Below, in pieces: positions 13,491 to 28,484 of a stretch of 64,000 nt of DNA (its first letter is position 1; each line of letters starts with the position of its first letter). The stretch is taken from contig NZ_JANYGJ010000095.1 of assembly GCF_025362455.1 (NCBI RefSeq), positions 4,628-68,627 on the forward strand, written 5' to 3'. The DNA comes from Deinococcus sp. (GTDB taxonomy: Bacteria > Deinococcota > Deinococci > Deinococcales > Deinococcaceae). Below the pieces are notes generated by a model. The model had not been told where the DNA came from. It did no database searches and saw nothing but the letters and a program-made list of their open reading frames with translations. The translations under genes and the position numbers were made by a program.

Positions 13491-13500
13491 GAATATATAC
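13491..13500 (-). repeat. GTATATATTC decamer, copy 2
   Basis: Plus strand GAATATATAC. It reads towards the Cof-phosphatase gene, about 118 bases upstream of its ATG. Confidence 0.6.
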
Positions 13501-13578
13501 TTAGGTCGCTTTACCCTGCCCAACAACCCCAACCCTTCTCGACCCCAACCCTTCTCGACCGGGCGGCGACCCAGCTCC

Positions 13579-14769
13579 TCACACTCCCAGCCGTGAGCGC
13601 TCCGCCGCGAAGGCCATCCGGTGCGACTCTAGCGACTCGGCCAGGCTGGCCACCGCCCCGGTCTCTCCATTCAGGTGGCGCAGCCAGGCGTCGATCAGCC
13701 CGGCGTCGCCCCCGCCGTGGTTGCCGATCACCCCCTGGTCGGTCACCCCCTGGTCGATGACCTCAGTGTCGCCACTCAAAAAATGAGTCACTTCAATCCG
13801 TCCACTGTTCAGCTCGCCGCGCAGCTCGCCCGCCGAACCCAGCACCCGCAGATGCCGGGTATTCTCGGCGGTGAAGGCGCTGCTGACCAGCCCGCCGGTG
13901 ACGCCGTTCCCAAAGGTGACGGTCACGCTCTGGTGGTCGGCCACGTTATTCAGGCCCAGGTAGACGCACTCGCCGTAGGGGCCGCTGCGCAGCGCTTCCT
14001 CCAGCGTCTGCCCGCCTGCCGTCAGGACCGTCACCGGCCAGGTCTGCGGCGAACGCGAACCGTAGATGCGCCGGGCGTCGTAGGCGCAAGGCACCGAACA
14101 GTCCAGGCAGCGCCGCGCCGCCCCGGCTGGCCGCTGATCGGGCCTGAAGTGCCGCAGCCCGCCCTGCGACTGCACCCGTACAGGCGCACTGCCTGCCAGC
14201 CAGTGCAGGAGGTCGAGGTCGTGGCAGCTCTTGGCCAGAATAAACGGCGCCGCCAGCGGGGTGGCCCGCCAGTTGCCGCGCACGTAGGAATGCGCGTAGT
14301 GCCACCAGGCCACGTTTTCCTGCACCTCCACCGCCATGACCTGCCCCAGTCGCCCGCCATGCACGAGCGCCGCCGAGGCCCGGAACATCGGCGCGAAACG
14401 CAGCACCTGGCAGACCGTGACAGAGCCCGCGCTGTGCGTCTCGGCGCTTATCAGCAGGTCCAGCTCGCCTTCGTCCAGGCAGACCGGCTTTTCCAGCAGC
14501 ACCGGATAGCCCAGCGCCAGGGCCGCCAGGCACGGCTGAACATGCTGATCGTCCGGCGTGGCGATGACCAGTGCGTCGGCCAGCTTACCCCGCTTAAAAA
14601 ACGCAGGCCAATCCGCAAAGGTCTGCGCCCCCGGATGCCGCGCCGCCACCTCGCTCAGCCGCTGAGGCCGGGCCTCGACCAGATGGCTGATCTGTGCACC
14701 CCGCGCCGAGAGCAGCCGGGCGTAGACGTCCGCGCCCCGGTTGCCGCAGCCGATCACCGCGACGCGCAT
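13579..14769 (-). CDS. Gfo/Idh/MocA-family oxidoreductase
   Basis: A 396-residue NAD(P)-dependent oxidoreductase. The Rossmann fingerprint MRVAVIGCGNRGADVYARLL sets the start. Further motifs are VIATPDDQH and the family's EKP motif (VLLEKPVCLDEGE). The C-terminal alpha/beta domain includes AKSCHDLDLLHWLAG. A CLDCSVPCAYDARRIYG insertion with three cysteines is unusual and could bind a metal. It follows the dipeptide-epimerase gene by 19 bases in the same direction, so it is probably the last gene of a murein-peptide operon. The substrate is unknown. A 12-bp tandem duplication encodes DQGVTDQGVIG near the end. Confidence 0.85.
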   Translation of the reverse strand: MRVAVIGCGNRGADVYARLLSARGAQISHLVEARPQRLSEVAARHPGAQTFADWPAFFKRGKLADALVIATPDDQHVQPCLAALALGYPVLLEKPVCLDEGELDLLISAETHSAGSVTVCQVLRFAPMFRASAALVHGGRLGQVMAVEVQENVAWWHYAHSYVRGNWRATPLAAPFILAKSCHDLDLLHWLAGSAPVRVQSQGGLRHFRPDQRPAGAARRCLDCSVPCAYDARRIYGSRSPQTWPVTVLTAGGQTLEEALRSGPYGECVYLGLNNVADHQSVTVTFGNGVTGGLVSSAFTAENTRHLRVLGSAGELRGELNSGRIEVTHFLSGDTEVIDQGVTDQGVIGNHGGGDAGLIDAWLRHLNGETGAVASLAESLESHRMAFAAERSRLGV

Positions 14770-14788
14770 CAGATGGTACCCAGGCGCG

Positions 14789-15835
14789 TCAGGAGCTGAC
14801 CCGGTGCACGCCCCAGCCGGGCGCGCTGGGCCGCTCCAGCACCCCGGCCTGCCACTCCAGCCCCCCGAAGGGATCGTGTTCGAGCAGCAGCGCACCGTCG
14901 AGGTCCAGCCAGTCGGCCAGGCCGCCCAGGTGCGCCGCCCCGGCGACGCCCAGCGAGGACTCGATCATGCAGCCGAGCATCACGCCCAGCCCCAGGGCGC
15001 GGGCCTGGTGAATGCCGCGCAGCACCTGAAGCGGCCCGCCCAGTTTGGCGGTCTTGAAATTCACGCCATCGAACGCCCCGGCCAGCCCCCGAAGATCGCC
15101 CAGGTGGTGCAGGCTCTCGTCGGCGATGATCGGCACGCGGCTGATGCGCCGCAGCTCGGCGTGCCCATCCAGGTCGCAGGCCGCCAGCGGCTGCTCCAGC
15201 AACTCGATGTCGGCGGCCTGGAGCACGCCCAGCATCCGCCGCGCCTGTGCCCTGGTCCAGCTTGCGTTGGCGTCGACCCGGATGGCGGCCTGCGGCGCCT
15301 CGGTGCGCAGCAACTCGATGACCGCCTGATCCCGCTGGCCGCCCAGCTTGACCTTCAGGATCCGGTGGCCGCGCCCCAGGGCAGCCTTGAGCTGGGCACG
15401 CATCACCTCCGGCTCGGCCAGGCCCACGCTGAAACTCGTCTCTGGCAGCGCCACTGGTGAGAGCCCCAGCAGCCCCCAGACCGGGCGTCCCACCGAGACG
15501 GCGCACCACTCCAGCGCCGCCATCTCCAGGGCGCAGCGCACGCTGGGGTGGCCCTGCGGCAACAGGCGCTTCAGATTCGCCTCCAGCCCCTGCCAGTCCC
15601 AGGCATCGACCAGCGCCCCGCTCAGCAGCGGCAAGATTGCCGCCACCGTGGCCGCCGTCTCGCCGTAGTAGGCGTTGGGCGCCGCCTCGCCGCGTCCGCT
15701 AAACTCGCCTTGCCTGAACTCCACGATGGTCCGGGCGTAGCTGCTGGCCGTCCAGCGGGCGATACCGAAGGGCTGGGCGGTGCGCAACTCCAGGGTTTCC
15801 CAGGAGATCACCGGGCGGGGCGTCACCGGTCCCAT
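14789..15835 (-). CDS. Dipeptide (L-Ala-D/L-Glu) epimerase, enolase superfamily
   Basis: A 348-residue muconate-lactonizing-enzyme-subgroup protein with the N-terminal capping domain (residues 1-125) and barrel residues in KVKLGGQ (catalytic Lys), VDANASW (metal Asp), ADES (metal ligand), NFKTAKLGG (second catalytic Lys) and GCMIESS. The MIESS and LGG motifs match Ala-Glu epimerases (YkfB/YcjG) better than O-succinylbenzoate synthase. The enzyme epimerises L-Ala-D-Glu released from peptidoglycan. Its 13-base overlap with an NlpC/P60 peptidase gene, the same pairing as ykfC-ykfB in Bacillus, supports this call. Confidence 0.82.
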   Translation of the reverse strand: MGPVTPRPVISWETLELRTAQPFGIARWTASSYARTIVEFRQGEFSGRGEAAPNAYYGETAATVAAILPLLSGALVDAWDWQGLEANLKRLLPQGHPSVRCALEMAALEWCAVSVGRPVWGLLGLSPVALPETSFSVGLAEPEVMRAQLKAALGRGHRILKVKLGGQRDQAVIELLRTEAPQAAIRVDANASWTRAQARRMLGVLQAADIELLEQPLAACDLDGHAELRRISRVPIIADESLHHLGDLRGLAGAFDGVNFKTAKLGGPLQVLRGIHQARALGLGVMLGCMIESSLGVAGAAHLGGLADWLDLDGALLLEHDPFGGLEWQAGVLERPSAPGWGVHRVSS

Positions 15836-16749
15836 CGTCCGAACCCCAGCAACTCGGTTTGCAACCGGTCTCCGTCCTCACCCTCACCCAGCGTCTGGAC
15901 CGAGACCGCCATCGCGGCGGTGTTGGCATGCACCATCTGCACCGCCGAGAGCATCAGGCCGACGTGCCCCGGAAAAAAAGCCAGGTCGCCGCGCCTGGGC
16001 CGCTCAACCGGCGTCAGGGCCGCGAGCTGCTGGTCGCTGTCACGCGGCAGGGCCTGTCCGAAGGCCCCGTAGACCAACTGAGTCAGCCCCGAACAGTCCA
16101 GGCCCCAGCCGCTGCGCCCGCCCCAGACATACGGTGTGCCCACCAGCCGCAGCGCCAGGTCAGCCGGGCCGTCGTCCGGCAGGGGAGAGAGGATGACCTC
16201 GGCGACGTAGCCGCCGTCGCCCGCCCAGGCCACCCGCCGCCAACCCGGTACAGTCCCTGCCGGTTCCAGCGGCCACACGATGGCCCCCAGACCGACCTCT
16301 CCCAGCCGCGCCGACTGGATGCTCGGCCCGGCATAGACGTGCCCCCGCAGCGCCGTGACAGCCCAGGTCTGCCCTGGCGGCGTATTCTGCCCTGGCGGCG
16401 TATCCAGCAGCCACCCGGCACGCCCGTGAGCCAGGTAGCCGTAACCCAGGTAGCCGTCGGCCAGCGTCCGCAGCCAGACCCAGCCGTCGGGCCGCCGAAG
16501 GACTGTCTCCAGCGCCTCGCCCGGCAGCACCTCGCTGACCTGCGGGCTGAGCGCATCCGGCCTGGCGTGCAGTGTGAAGCGCCCGCCCCCGTTCCAGGCC
16601 CGCAGCGGCCCGATGAAGCTGAACGACCCGTCGAGTTGCCCCAGCAGCGCCACCTCCGCGACCCGCCCGGCCTCGTCGTAGGCCTGCGTCCGCCGGTCTA
16701 GCGCCACGCCCGTCCCCACCAGGCCCACCTCATACGGACTTTGCTCCAT
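15823..16749 (-). CDS. NlpC/P60 cysteine peptidase with SH3-like domains (YkfC-like)
   Basis: A 308-residue protein. Two bacterial SH3-like regions occupy about residues 1-190 (LPGEALETVLRRPDGWVWLRTL; RGHVYAGPSIQSARLGEVGLGAIVW). The NlpC/P60 catalytic domain follows: Cys in GTPYVWGGRSGWGLDCSG, His in RPRRGDLAFFPGHVGLML and a polar third residue in MVHANTAAM. Such enzymes cut the gamma-D-Glu-diamino-acid bond of murein peptides. No signal peptide is visible, so it likely acts in the cytoplasm in recycling. An 18-bp tandem duplication encodes PPGQNTPPGQT. The promoter is unclear. Confidence 0.85.
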   Translation of the reverse strand: MEQSPYEVGLVGTGVALDRRTQAYDEAGRVAEVALLGQLDGSFSFIGPLRAWNGGGRFTLHARPDALSPQVSEVLPGEALETVLRRPDGWVWLRTLADGYLGYGYLAHGRAGWLLDTPPGQNTPPGQTWAVTALRGHVYAGPSIQSARLGEVGLGAIVWPLEPAGTVPGWRRVAWAGDGGYVAEVILSPLPDDGPADLALRLVGTPYVWGGRSGWGLDCSGLTQLVYGAFGQALPRDSDQQLAALTPVERPRRGDLAFFPGHVGLMLSAVQMVHANTAAMAVSVQTLGEGEDGDRLQTELLGFGRWDR

Positions 16750-16851
16750 TCCAGCACAGTCGGAAAAGCGCCGCCTGCGCGTTCACACCGCAGAATCCGC
16801 ATTTTGTCGGATCGAAGCCGCAGGTTGTGCGGGATTTGGTCGGAGGCCGTA

Positions 16852-18614
<1,763 letters not shown>

Positions 18615-18618
<4 letters not shown>

Positions 18619-19988
18619 GCTTGCTCCTGATTGGTGGAAGGTTGAGGGTGGGTTGTACGGTCGTCAGCGTCTGGATTCACGAAGTCCGGATTCACGAAGT
18701 CCGGACCACCCAGTACGTCCCTGAGTTCATCTAACCCGATGTTGCGCTGAACGCCGCTACTCAGGTGCTTGAGGGCCACCACACCCCGCCCGGCCTCCTC
18801 CGGGCCGATCAGCGCCGCGTAGACCGCGCCTCGCCGCCCCGCGTCCCGAAGGGCGACAGCCGGTTTCAGTGCCCGGTACGCGAATTCCGCTCGCACGACT
18901 GAGCGCAACTGGAGCCCCAGCTCGGCGACCTGCCCGACCAGCGCCCCATCCAGCGCCGCCAGGTAGACGTGTGGCCCCGGAGAAAGAGGCAACTCCAGAC
19001 CCTCCGCCGTCATGGCGATCAGCAGGCGCTCGATGCCCAGCGCCCAGCCGATGCCCGGCGTCGCTGGCCCGCCGAGCTGCTCGGCCAGGCCGTCGTAGCG
19101 CCCGCCGCCGCCCAGCGCCGACTTGGCGCCGACGCCCGCGTGGTGCAGCTCCCAGGCGCTGCGCCGGTAGTAATCCAGCCCGCGTACCAGGCCGGGATCG
19201 AGTTGGTAGGACACGCCCCAGGCGTCCAGATAGCGCCGCACCGAGGCAAAATGTGCCTGCGCCTGCTCGCCCAGAAAATCCAGCATCGGGCGCACGGCCA
19301 GTTCACGGACCACGGCCTGATCCTCGGCGCTTTTGGAATCCAGAATCCGCATCGGGTTGCGATCGAGCCTCAGCAGCGATTCCGGCGACAGGTCAGCCCG
19401 CCGCCTCCCGAACTGCTCGCGCAGGTAGGCGTTGTAGCGCTCCCGGTCCGCCGGATCACCGACGGAGCCGAGCTTGAGCGTGACCTGCCGCAGCCCCAGT
19501 GCCTCCACCACGCTCATCATCACGGCGACGGCCTCGGCGTCGATCAGCGGGTCGTCACCGCCGATCACCTCGTAGTCGAGCTGGTGAAACTGGCGCAGCC
19601 GACCTTTCTGGACGTTTTCGGCCCGGAACATCGGCCCCTGGGTCCACAGTTTAAGCGGGCTCGGCAACTGTTTGAGCCCGTTCTGGAGGTAGGCCCGCAT
19701 CACGCTGGCGGTGCCTTCGGGCCGCAAGATAAAGCCTCCGTGCTCGCCGAAATAATAGACCGTGAACATCTCCTTGGTCACGATGTCGCTGGTCTCGCCC
19801 ACGCCTCGCCGGACCAGTTCGGGTTCCTCGAAGATCGGTGTGGCGATAAACTGGGCGCCCGAACGCTCCAGTACGCCCCTGGCGACGTCGGTGACGCGCT
19901 GGAAAGCGCGGGCCTGGGTGTCGAGCGACAGTTTGGGGCTGCCGTCCGGTAGGTGGTCTGAAGTGCCCTTGGGCCGCTGTAATGCCAT
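18615..19988 (-). CDS. hisS: Histidyl-tRNA synthetase
   Basis: A 457-residue class IIa synthetase. It starts [15 protein letters not shown], with motif 2 [30 protein letters not shown], the histidine A motif [18 protein letters not shown], motif 3 [12 protein letters not shown] and a C-terminal anticodon-binding domain (about residues 330-430). TAGACT (19996-20001) is seven bases before this ATG, which favours it over the in-frame start at 20132. The tail carries a 15-bp duplication ([11 protein letters not shown]) and an Asp/Thr/Gln-rich end with no counterpart in the family. It heads the hisS-aspS operon; a GTATATATTC motif lies about 60 bases upstream. Confidence 0.95.
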
Positions 19989-20048
19989 GAGCGCGAGTCT
20001 AGCAGGGCGGGCGTGTGCCGCGCCGTGCAACTCGATTGCAAGAGTAGA

Positions 20049-20058
20049 GAATATATAC
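20049..20058 (-). repeat. GTATATATTC decamer, copy 3
   Basis: Plus strand GAATATATAC, upstream of hisS. It sits in a longer near-palindromic A+T patch (GAGAATATATACTC). Confidence 0.6.
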
Positions 20059-20194
20059 TCATATTCTAGCAGTTGATAGGTGATCGAGACCAATGGCGCA
20101 TTCTTCAACCCTCTTACCAGTTCAGTGCCCAAACCCCCGCTCAGGCTTCAGCACACCCACCGACACCCACCGACATAAACCAATCCCAAAATTA

Positions 20195-20233
20195 CAACAA
20201 AAAGGGGAGGGTCACCCACACAGGTGCCCTCCC
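20195..20233 (-). terminator. Intrinsic terminator of the TIG-like lipoprotein gene
   Basis: GGGAGGGTCACC pairs with GGTGCCCTCCC (one bulge). In the minus direction it is followed by a T-rich tract (plus strand ACAACAAAAA). It lies about 20 bases past the stop. Confidence 0.75.
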
Positions 20234-20253
20234 ACACGAGAAATCCCCTCAGC

Positions 20254-20625
20254 TTACTGACCGCTGACGCTAAACGGTAAACCGGTGCTCTGGCGTCCGT
20301 TCACCTCGATGTACAACCAACTTCCACCCGCTGCGGCGGTGACCGGCACGCTGAAGACGATCTCGGAATCGGTCCACGACCTGACCGAATCGCTGGGAAT
20401 CAGGTAACCACCCTGACCGTTCTCATCGGCGCCCAGCCGAATGCGCCCGGTGGTCGGGCCACCCAGGTAACGGCCCTGGACCGTGACGGCCTCGCCCTTG
20501 GCCGCGCCGGACGACACCTTGACGAGCACCGGGGTCTGGGTGACGCCCGCGACCGTGCCGACGCGGGGAGCACACGAGGCCAGCGTACCGACCAACAGTA
20601 AAGAACCAAGCAAGATTATGCGCAT
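20254..20625 (-). CDS. Small lipoprotein with an IPT/TIG-like domain
   Basis: A 123-residue protein with a lipoprotein signal: RIILLGSLLLVGTLASCAP, lipobox L-A-S-C with Cys18. A single Ig-like IPT/TIG fold follows (AKGEAVTVQGRYLGGPTTGRIRLG ... SDSVRSWTDSEIVFSVP ... WLYIEVNGRQSTGLPFSV). It is probably anchored at the periplasmic face of the envelope; ligand unknown. GGAGG lies nine bases before the ATG and a TAGACT lies further up, overlapping the divergent lipid-kinase promoter region. Confidence 0.7.
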   Translation of the reverse strand: MRIILLGSLLLVGTLASCAPRVGTVAGVTQTPVLVKVSSGAAKGEAVTVQGRYLGGPTTGRIRLGADENGQGGYLIPSDSVRSWTDSEIVFSVPVTAAAGGSWLYIEVNGRQSTGLPFSVSGQ

Positions 20626-20659
20626 GACAAAGCCTCCGTGAGCACAGTCTAATGGTTAG

Positions 20660-21661
20660 GTGACCTCCGAAACCACCCCCCCCACTGTGCCCACCACCGC
20701 ACCGACCACTGTACCGACCACTGTGCCCACAAAACAGGCCCTGCTGATCTTCAACCCCAGGTCGGGCCGGGGCGACAGCTCGTTGCCGCAGTTTGTCGCT
20801 GCCCTGGGCGCCCTGGGCTGGATGGTCGAGGCCACCGAACTCCAGCCCGACACCGACCTCGACGCGCTGGTGGCCGGGGGGCGCCACCGGGTCGTCATCG
20901 CTGCCGGTGGCGACGGGACCGTCAGCGCCCTGGCCTACGCGCTGCGCGGCACCGGCACGCCGCTGCTGGCCTACCCGGCGGGCACCGCCAACCTGATCGC
21001 CCAGAACCTGAGGCTGCCCGAAGACCCGGCTCAACTGGCCGCCGTCGTCGAGGCGGGGCACAGCGTCCGGCTGGATCTGGGCGAGCTGGAGGTCGCCGGA
21101 GAGAGGCGCGGTTTCGTGATGACCGTCGGGGCCGGGATCGACGCCGCCATGATCAAAGGCGCCGAGGGTCTCAAAGACAAGCTCGGCGCCATGGCCTACG
21201 TGGTCAGCGCCATGAAGCAGCTCAACCCGCAGTCGACCACCTTCACGCTCGAACTCGACGGTGAAAGGCGCCAGGTCGAGGCGATGGCGGTGATGGTCGC
21301 CAACTTCGGGATGGCCAATTTCCGGCTGCCCATCGCCGCAGGCGTGAGCCCCAGCGACGGCCTGCTGAGTGTGCTGGTGCTCAAGCCGGGATCGCTGCTG
21401 ACCCTGGTGCCGCACCTGGCGGACTCGCTGCGGGCCAGGCTGCATCTGGGCGAGCCGGTGTTCAGCTTCCTGTCCACCGGACCTGGCCGTAACACTATGG
21501 AGACCTTCACGGCCAGGCAGGTGACGGTCAAGAGTGCCCAGCCGTTCCCGGTGCAGTACGACGGTGAGATGCACCAGGAAACCACGCCCTTCACGGCGCG
21601 CATTTTGCCGGGCGCGGCCTGCTTTCTGAGTGCGCTGGGGGTCGAGGAGTTGAATACTTGA
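20660..21661 (+). CDS. Diacylglycerol/lipid kinase family protein (YegS/DgkB type)
   Basis: A 333-residue lipid kinase with the DAGK catalytic start [15 protein letters not shown], the nucleotide motif [35 protein letters not shown] and a C-terminal beta-sandwich ending with [17 protein letters not shown]. It phosphorylates a lipid such as diacylglycerol at the membrane. The first 24 residues are a Thr/Pro/Val low-complexity stretch encoded by a short tandem repeat. GTG start: TCTAAT lies six bases upstream. Alternatively an ATG at 20652 reads three codons and stops on the same GTGA. A family-2 repeat arm begins right after its TGA. Confidence 0.85.
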   Translation: MTSETTPPTVPTTAPTTVPTTVPTKQALLIFNPRSGRGDSSLPQFVAALGALGWMVEATELQPDTDLDALVAGGRHRVVIAAGGDGTVSALAYALRGTGTPLLAYPAGTANLIAQNLRLPEDPAQLAAVVEAGHSVRLDLGELEVAGERRGFVMTVGAGIDAAMIKGAEGLKDKLGAMAYVVSAMKQLNPQSTTFTLELDGERRQVEAMAVMVANFGMANFRLPIAAGVSPSDGLLSVLVLKPGSLLTLVPHLADSLRARLHLGEPVFSFLSTGPGRNTMETFTARQVTVKSAQPFPVQYDGEMHQETTPFTARILPGAACFLSALGVEELNT

Positions 21662-21720
21662 GGGCGGCTTGCGGCTGGTGGGAACGACGAAGGGAAGCAG
21701 GTGCGAATGAGTTACCTCTG
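21662..21720 (+). repeat. Family-2 dispersed repeat F2 (left arm)
   Basis: It reads GGCGGCTTGCGGCTGGTGGGAACGACG. The last 12 bases (GTGGGAACGACG) are identical to the inner edge of the left arm of the four-helix-bundle element at 57563. TGCGAATGAGTTACCT at 21702 resembles the core of F1. It begins directly after the lipid-kinase stop codon. Confidence 0.6.
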
Positions 21721-21750
21721 GGGGCTAGACACTACCTGCATGGCCCTATT

Positions 21751-21778
21751 TTGTATTCTATGTTTTATGTTCTATAAT
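21751..21778 (+). promoter_or_regulatory. Promoter of the leaderless upstream ORF and recombinase
   Basis: TTGTAT (21751-21756), 16-base spacer, TATAAT (21773-21778), the best -10 in the window. It is followed after seven bases by the ATG of a 10-codon ORF rather than of the recombinase. Confidence 0.7.
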
Positions 21779-21785
21779 TTCACTT

Positions 21786-21818
21786 ATGAAACCTAAAAGC
21801 CGTTCGAGACCGCTATGA
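21786..21818 (+). CDS. Leaderless 10-codon upstream ORF ([10 protein letters not shown])
   Basis: ATG AAA CCT AAA AGC CGT TCG AGA CCG CTA TGA. Its ATG is seven bases after a perfect TATAAT. Its TGA overlaps the recombinase ATG as ATGA. The recombinase ATG has no Shine-Dalgarno, so this ORF probably delivers ribosomes to it by termination-reinitiation. The arginine and proline codons may stall ribosomes, but that is speculation. Confidence 0.6.
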   Translation: MKPKSRSRPL

Positions 21819-22799
21819 CGGGCATTCAGGGTCAGGCGCTGGTCCTCGCCTCGCGCTGGGCCAACCCGGCCAACCGGCGCCGTGAGGGGCTGCGGGCCGC
21901 CCACGCCCAGGACGCGCACAGCCTCACCGAGTTGCTGCACACCTACCTGCGGCTGAAATCCAGCAAGGGCGGGCGCATCAGCCCACTCACGCTGGAGCAC
22001 TATGCCGAGTCGCTGCGCAAGTTCCTGGCCTTCACCGGCCCACCAGACTCACCCCAGTACGCGCTCAACCAGCTCCAGGCCGAGGTCTTCGAGGTCTGGT
22101 TGCTGGTGTTGCAGGCTCAGGGTCTGTCGGCCTCCAGCGTCAAGCGGCACCTCTACGGCGTGCGCAACCTGATGCGCTCACTGGTCTGGGCGGGGGTGCT
22201 GGGCCACGATCCGTCGGTGGGCGTGCGGCCTCCAGCGGAGGCCCAGGCGGCCCACACCCGCAAGTCGGCCCTGAGCGCGGCGACCCTGACTCGGTTGCTG
22301 GCCCTGCCCGACCAGCTTCACCCGGACGATCCGGTGCGGGCCAGCCGGGACGCGGCGCTACTGCTGCTGGGCGCTGTGCTGGGCCTGCGGGCGGCGGAAC
22401 TCGTCGGGCTGGACCTGGCCGATACCGAACTCACCCAGGGCCAGCTCACCGTGCGCGGCAAGGGGGGCAAAACCCGGCGCCTCCCGCTGACCTGCACCGT
22501 CGCGGCGGCGCTGAGGCGCTGGCTTTCGCTGCGGCCCGCCTCGGTCAGCCCGGCATTGCTGCTCTCGCTCAGCCACCGCAATGTTGCTGGGCGGCTGAGC
22601 ACCAAGGGGGCGCGTGACATCGCAGGCCGCTACTACGCCGCGCTGGGGCTGCCGCCGGAGCTGTGGGGCCTGCATACCCTGCGGCGCACGGCGGGCACCC
22701 AGCTTTACCGGGCCACCCGCGACCTGCACGTGGTCGCCGACGTGCTGGGCCACGCCAGCGTGAACACCAGCGCCATCTACGCCAAGATGGATTCCGAGG

Positions 22800-24371
<1,572 letters not shown>

Positions 24372-24481
24372 ATCGCCGGGAGTGTAGCAAGCGCGGGTGT
24401 GAGGCGAATCTGCGGCGGTGGGTGGCTCCGGTGGGGGCATACGCTGCGACGCGGGGCACGGTGCGCTAGGCTGAACAGACC

Positions 24482-25186
24482 TTGCGAATTGCTTTTCTCA
24501 GTGACCTTCACGGCAACATTCACGCGCTCAGCGCCGTCAAACGCTTTCTGGGCGAGCACATCGTCAATCAGGTGGTGGTCGTCGGCGATCTGGTCGGCTA
24601 CGGCGCCAGCCCTGGACCGGTGATCGACTTCGTGCAGCACGAGGGCTGGAAGGTCGGCCTGGGCAGCAGCGACCTGCGGGTCTCAATGGAACTCGGCGGG
24701 CGCGAGTCGCGGCGCGGCGTGGCCGATCAGGTGCTCGACTGGACCCGTCAGACGCTGGCGCCCGAACAGCTCGAATACCTGCGCCGCCTGCCCATCGGGG
24801 GCCGGATCATGACCCCGGTGGGGCGGGTGCGCTACTTTCACGGCGCCCCGCACGACCCGGAGATCAGACTCGACCTGATGGACCAAGAGGAGCAGATGCA
24901 GAGCCTGGCCGAAGGGCTCAATGCCCGCGTGGTGATCGCCGCTGGCACCCATGTCCCGTTTATCCGCACCATCGGCGACACCATCTTCGTGGACCCCGGC
25001 TCGGTGGGCCTGACGCTGAACCACGAACCCGGCGCCGACGTGACCATCGTCGACTGCGCCGGTCGCCGCCCGCGCGTGAGCCTGCACAAAGTGCCGTACG
25101 ACTACTCCTCGGCGGCCTTCGACATCATGGCCTGGAACCTGCCGCCGGTCATCGCGGACGTGATTAAAACCGGCAGGATGGGCTGA
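24482..25186 (+). CDS. Calcineurin-like metallophosphoesterase
   Basis: A 234-residue phosphoesterase of the YfcE/serine-threonine phosphatase-like fold. Metal motifs are [45 protein letters not shown] and FVDPGSVG. In the third block the usual GNHD/GNCD is replaced by GSSD ([11 protein letters not shown]), so one canonical ligand (Asn) is missing, which could alter the dinuclear site. Substrate unknown. TTG start; TAGGCT lies nine bases upstream. Confidence 0.8.
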   Translation: MRIAFLSDLHGNIHALSAVKRFLGEHIVNQVVVVGDLVGYGASPGPVIDFVQHEGWKVGLGSSDLRVSMELGGRESRRGVADQVLDWTRQTLAPEQLEYLRRLPIGGRIMTPVGRVRYFHGAPHDPEIRLDLMDQEEQMQSLAEGLNARVVIAAGTHVPFIRTIGDTIFVDPGSVGLTLNHEPGADVTIVDCAGRRPRVSLHKVPYDYSSAAFDIMAWNLPPVIADVIKTGRMG

Positions 25187-25288
25187 GAGCGGCTTGAACC
25201 TGCGGTTAAAGGAAAGCCGGGCGACCGCTAACTCGTCCCTGTCTGATTCGTCCCTGTCTACTCGTCTGACGATTCGGGCAAGGCGTAG

Positions 25289-26368
<1,080 letters not shown>

Positions 26369-26383
26369 AACCGGAAGCAGGTC

Positions 26384-26468
26384 GTGGGAGGTGGGAAGTG
26401 GGAAAAGATCAAGCCCACTTCCCACTTCCCACCTCCCCACACCCCACTTCCCACAAGCCCATCTCCCA
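26384..26468 (+). repeat. Solo GGGAAGT-arm hairpin, copy B
   Basis: GTGGGAAGTGGGAAAAGATC / AAGCCCACTTCCCAC forms a long near-perfect hairpin with core AAAAGATCAAG, followed by extra pyrimidine tracts. The core is the reverse complement of CTTGATCTTTT, matching copies A and D. It lies 16 bases after the gap stop and just before the pgk Shine-Dalgarno. Confidence 0.9.
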
Positions 26469-26480
26469 AGGAGTTACCCC

Positions 26481-27650
<1,170 letters not shown>

Positions 27651-27731
27651 GGTCAAGCTGATATGGCTCGTCCCAGCCGTCCCAAGCCTTTCTCACACCC
27701 TACAGCCCACAGCCTCTCAGAAGGAGTCTCC

Positions 27732-28484
27732 ATGTCCAAACCCGCTCCCCTGCTCGCCCTCAACTGGAAGATGAACAAGACGCCCGCCGAGGCGACGACC
27801 TGGGCCACCGAACTGGCCTCTCACTTACCCCGGACAGGTGCTGAGCTGGCGATCATGGCGCCTGCCGTCGATCTGTCAGCCCTGGCCTGGGCTCTTAGAG
27901 ACACAGCGGTCGCCCTCGGCGGTCAGGACGTTTCGCAGCACGAATCGGGTGCCCATACCGGCGAGATCAGTGCGGGCATGCTACTGAACGTCGGCGCCCG
28001 CTACGCCGTGGTCGGGCACAGCGAGCGGCGCGAGTACCACGCGGAAACGAGCGGAGTCGTGGCCGCCAAGGCGCGGGCCGCTCTCACGGCGGGTCTGGTG
28101 CCGATTGTCTGTGTCGGTGAGGGTCTGGAGGTGCGCGAGCGCGGCGGACAGATCGAGTACACCCTCGACCAGCTTCGCGAATCGCTCTCACAGGTTTCTA
28201 TCGACAACGCAGGCGCCCTGGTGATCGCCTACGAACCGGTTTGGGCCATTGGGACAGGCTTGGCGGCCACCGCTGCCGACGCTGAAGAATTGGCCGCCGC
28301 GATCCGGGGCGCCCTGGACGGGCTGTACCGCGAGTACGCCAGCGGCGTCCGTATTCTGTACGGCGGCAGTGTCAAGCCCGGCAACATCGCCGAGATCTGC
28401 GCCCAGCCGAACGTCAACGGGGCGCTGGTCGGCGGCGCCAGCCTAGACGTCGCCTCGGTGGTGGCTATGGCGGCGGCGCTGTAG
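27732..28484 (+). CDS. tpiA: Triosephosphate isomerase
   Basis: A 250-residue TIM barrel interconverting dihydroxyacetone phosphate and glyceraldehyde 3-phosphate. Active-site Lys is in LALNWKMNK, His in VVGHSERR, Glu in [13 protein letters not shown] and the phosphate loop in [12 protein letters not shown] and [15 protein letters not shown] seven bases upstream fixes the start at 27732. It is the third gene of gap-pgk-tpiA. The 80-base spacer to pgk holds short pyrimidine tracts that may be a decayed repeat. Confidence 0.96.
   Translation: MSKPAPLLALNWKMNKTPAEATTWATELASHLPRTGAELAIMAPAVDLSALAWALRDTAVALGGQDVSQHESGAHTGEISAGMLLNVGARYAVVGHSERREYHAETSGVVAAKARAALTAGLVPIVCVGEGLEVRERGGQIEYTLDQLRESLSQVSIDNAGALVIAYEPVWAIGTGLAATAADAEELAAAIRGALDGLYREYASGVRILYGGSVKPGNIAEICAQPNVNGALVGGASLDVASVVAMAAAL

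Noticed and set aside
20652..20663. ATG GTT AGG TGA overlapping the lipid-kinase GTG as a fourth leaderless mini-ORF
   Set aside because: No TANNNT lies 6-8 bases before that ATG, whereas TCTAAT sits six bases before the GTG itself. Direct leaderless initiation at GTG is simpler.
21761..21792. TTATGT... ...TTATGAA near the recombinase promoter as a second RDRM
   Set aside because: The half-sites are direct rather than inverted and the spacing does not fit the 17-bp RDRM. The A+T richness is explained by the promoter.
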